Shown piece by piece: positions 62,342 to 64,000 of a stretch of 64,000 bases of DNA. The stretch lies in NCBI GenBank assembly GCA_038363925.1, contig JAQQWL010000008.1:1054001-1118000 (forward strand). Reading direction: 5' to 3'. This DNA comes from Apiospora phragmitis (Eukaryota > Ascomycota > Sordariomycetes > Amphisphaeriales > Apiosporaceae). The position numbers and the translations under genes were made by a program. The number at the start of each line of letters is the position of its first letter. The first letter of the stretch is position 1. The notes beneath the pieces were generated by a model that was given only the letters and a program-made list of their open reading frames with translations, was not told where the DNA came from and did not search any database.

Positions 62342-64000
62342 ATGACGCAAGACCATAATGGCCCGAAACTACCAGCCAAGCAACTGGCCATCCTGGGTAA
62401 GCCATTTTTGTTCACCCTTCCTTTGCCAACATGAGCATCGCTCAAGATCCTTGACGAGCATGCTGTGCGTATACGAGCTGGCTGAAGCCATTCACCGCTC
62501 GACCGTCGCCTGGTCAATGTTCGTACTTCTTAGCGTCGTTGTCTGGTTTCTACAATACCTCCATAGCTGCCTGTCAATATGATCTCATAACCTGGCTGTT
62601 CCGGAGGGCCGTGATGTACGAGAGACAATGCATCGGGGAAAGAAGTCAAATGCAAGCTGCATCCATACTTACTCATCACCTGGCTACGTGACTGTTGCAG
62701 TACTAGTGTCGACGCACTCTCACCGTACCCGCGACACAGGAACCTAGAATGTCGAGACTACACAAAGCACCTCTCGCCCAGAGACAACACGGACGACTGG
62801 CATAACCAGGTATTCACCCCCAATCGCTACATTATACTAACATACCAATAGCCGTTGCACGCTTCGCTGAGCCCTTGGCCATGACCTCGGTCTTCCCCTA
62901 TCTGCCTGAGATGATAGCAAGCTTCGATGTCCCCGAGAAAGACGTAGCCAAATGGGCAGGCGTCACAAGCGCTGTGTTCTCCCTTGCCAAAGCTTTACCG
63001 CTGTTCCGTGGGGGAGGGCATCCGATCGTTTTGGAAGGAAGCCCATCGTCATGATTGGATTGTTATGTACCATGATCTGCTTTCTGATATGGGGTGTGTC
63101 CACCAGCCTCGCCATGGCCATTACCGTACGAGCCGTGCAAGGGGCGAGCAATGGAAATGGTCAGTACTTACATGCACCCATTCCCACCACATGCGAATAT
63201 GTGCTGACCTGAGCATAGTCGGTATCATCCGAACTATGGTAGCTGAGCTGGTTCCCGAAAAGGAACTACAGCCTAGAGCATTCTCCATCATGCCCCTGGT
63301 CTGGAGTGTAGGATCCATCTTCGGACCGGCGTTTGGAGGTCTCTTTGCCAAACCTGCACAGCAATTTCCATCCATCTTTGGGGACAGTGCCTTCTTCCTC
63401 AAATACCCCTTTGCTTTACCCAATATGCTAGGCTCCGTCATATTTCTGGTGTCTGTAACCACCGGGACCCTTTTCTTGAGGGAGACGTTAGCGAGTAAGC
63501 GGCACGCCCGAGACTGGGGTCTGGTCCTGGGCGAACGCCTCACTGGCTCGTTCAAACGGCAAAAGCACCAGCGACAGCGACGGTTTTCGTTTCAAGATGA
63601 CGAGGCAAGTGCTCCATTACTCCAGGCTGATGTGATCCGCAAGCGGTATCAAGAAGCCCTAAACGCCAAGACCGAGAAGCCTGCCCGCCCCTCGATGAAA
63701 TCTGTCTTCTCGCGACAGTCTGTCATCACCTTGGTTGCCTACACTTTCCTCGCACTCCATAGCGTTGCATATGACCAGCTCCTTCCCGTATTTCCTCCAC
63801 TTCAGCCCACAAAAGCATGATGAGTCCAACACACGCCTGCCCTTCTATTTCAGTGGTGGCTATGGTTTGGAGTCGGGCCGTATCGGGACCATCAACATGA
63901 GTTACGGCATCGTATGCGGTCTCGTTCAATTCCTCCTTTTCCCGCCCTTGTGCTCTTACTTTGGTACTTTGAAGTGCTTCCGAGGTTGCGCGGTGGCTTT
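62342..64000 (+). CDS. Major facilitator superfamily transporter, cut by the window end, with two apparent frame slips
   Basis: Exon 1 (62342-62396, MTQDHNGPKLPAKQLAIL), exon 2 (62852-63159) and exon 3 (63219 to the end) read LAVARFAEPLAMTSVFPYLP, then the MFS motif A (WGRASDRFGRKPIVMIGLL) and VQGASNGNVGIIRTMVAELV. Later segments are WSVGSIFGPAFGGLFAKPA and LVAYTFLALHSVAYDQLLPV, followed by GLESGRIGTINMSYGIVCGL. The pattern resembles the ZIFL/fungal DHA1-like group; substrate unknown. The 455-base first intron is long for this genome. One frame slip lies at AAA 62989-62991 (an added A gives SLAKSFTAVPWGR) and another near 63791-63796 (one base fewer gives LPVFLHFSPQKHD). The 3' half of the protein lies beyond base 64000. 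Confidence 0.78.

Noticed and set aside
18655..64000. A secondary-metabolite cluster (LaeA-like methyltransferase, squalene synthase, MFS transporter)
   Set aside because: The genes are 15-30 kb apart with housekeeping genes between them, and no terpene cyclase, PKS, NRPS, P450 or pathway regulator is present.
1..64000. CRISPR arrays, riboswitches or bacterial-type operons
   Set aside because: None seen; the window is clearly nuclear fungal DNA with spliceosomal introns.

Overview
The window is genomic DNA of a filamentous ascomycete (Pezizomycotina). The evidence is short GT-AG introns of about 40-120 bases in most genes, AT-rich DNA with a repeat-induced point mutation (RIP) signature, and typical fungal families (Alp1-type subtilase, Ato/GPR1 acetate transporter, LaeA-like methyltransferase, HET and ankyrin-repeat genes, fungal CSC1 channel). 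I could not settle the class.

Layout. 1-1010: 3' truncated plasma-membrane syntaxin (Sso type), minus strand. 2313-11845: a block of repeats with no intact gene. Its ends are a 52-base terminal inverted repeat flanked by a possible 9-base target duplication, which resembles a Mutator-like DNA element of about 1.8 kb. A 7.7-kb Ty3/gypsy chromovirus with two LTRs, an AAAAG target duplication and a chromodomain sits inside it. The retroelement and the inner arms are saturated by RIP. 13-28 kb: DUF423 protein, a decayed fungal family gene, a MEMO1-like protein, a LaeA-like methyltransferase, a CSC1/OSCA-type channel, an ankyrin pseudogene and the exon-junction factor Y14. 30-40 kb: acetate transporter, a HET-domain relic and an F-box-like protein. 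40-45.5 kb is gene-poor. 45.5-64 kb is gene-rich: secreted subtilase, squalene synthase (ERG9), UDP-rhamnose NRS/ER-type enzyme, class-C J-protein (Caj1/Djp1 type), GPI mannosyltransferase PIG-M/Gpi14, translin-family protein (TRAX) and the start of an MFS transporter.

The genes look like ordinary dispersed housekeeping and accessory genes; I see no operon-like or biosynthetic cluster. ERG9, the methyltransferase and the MFS gene lie far apart with unrelated genes between them. Two things stand out. One is the nested, RIP-saturated transposon. The other is that at least six otherwise conserved genes (MEMO1, methyltransferase, Y14, F-box, PIG-M, MFS) are each broken by single-base frame slips, mostly at short homopolymers. 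This points to uncorrected sequencing errors as much as to real decay, so pseudogene calls here need care. I found no convincing undescribed system; the nested transposon is the most informative structure.
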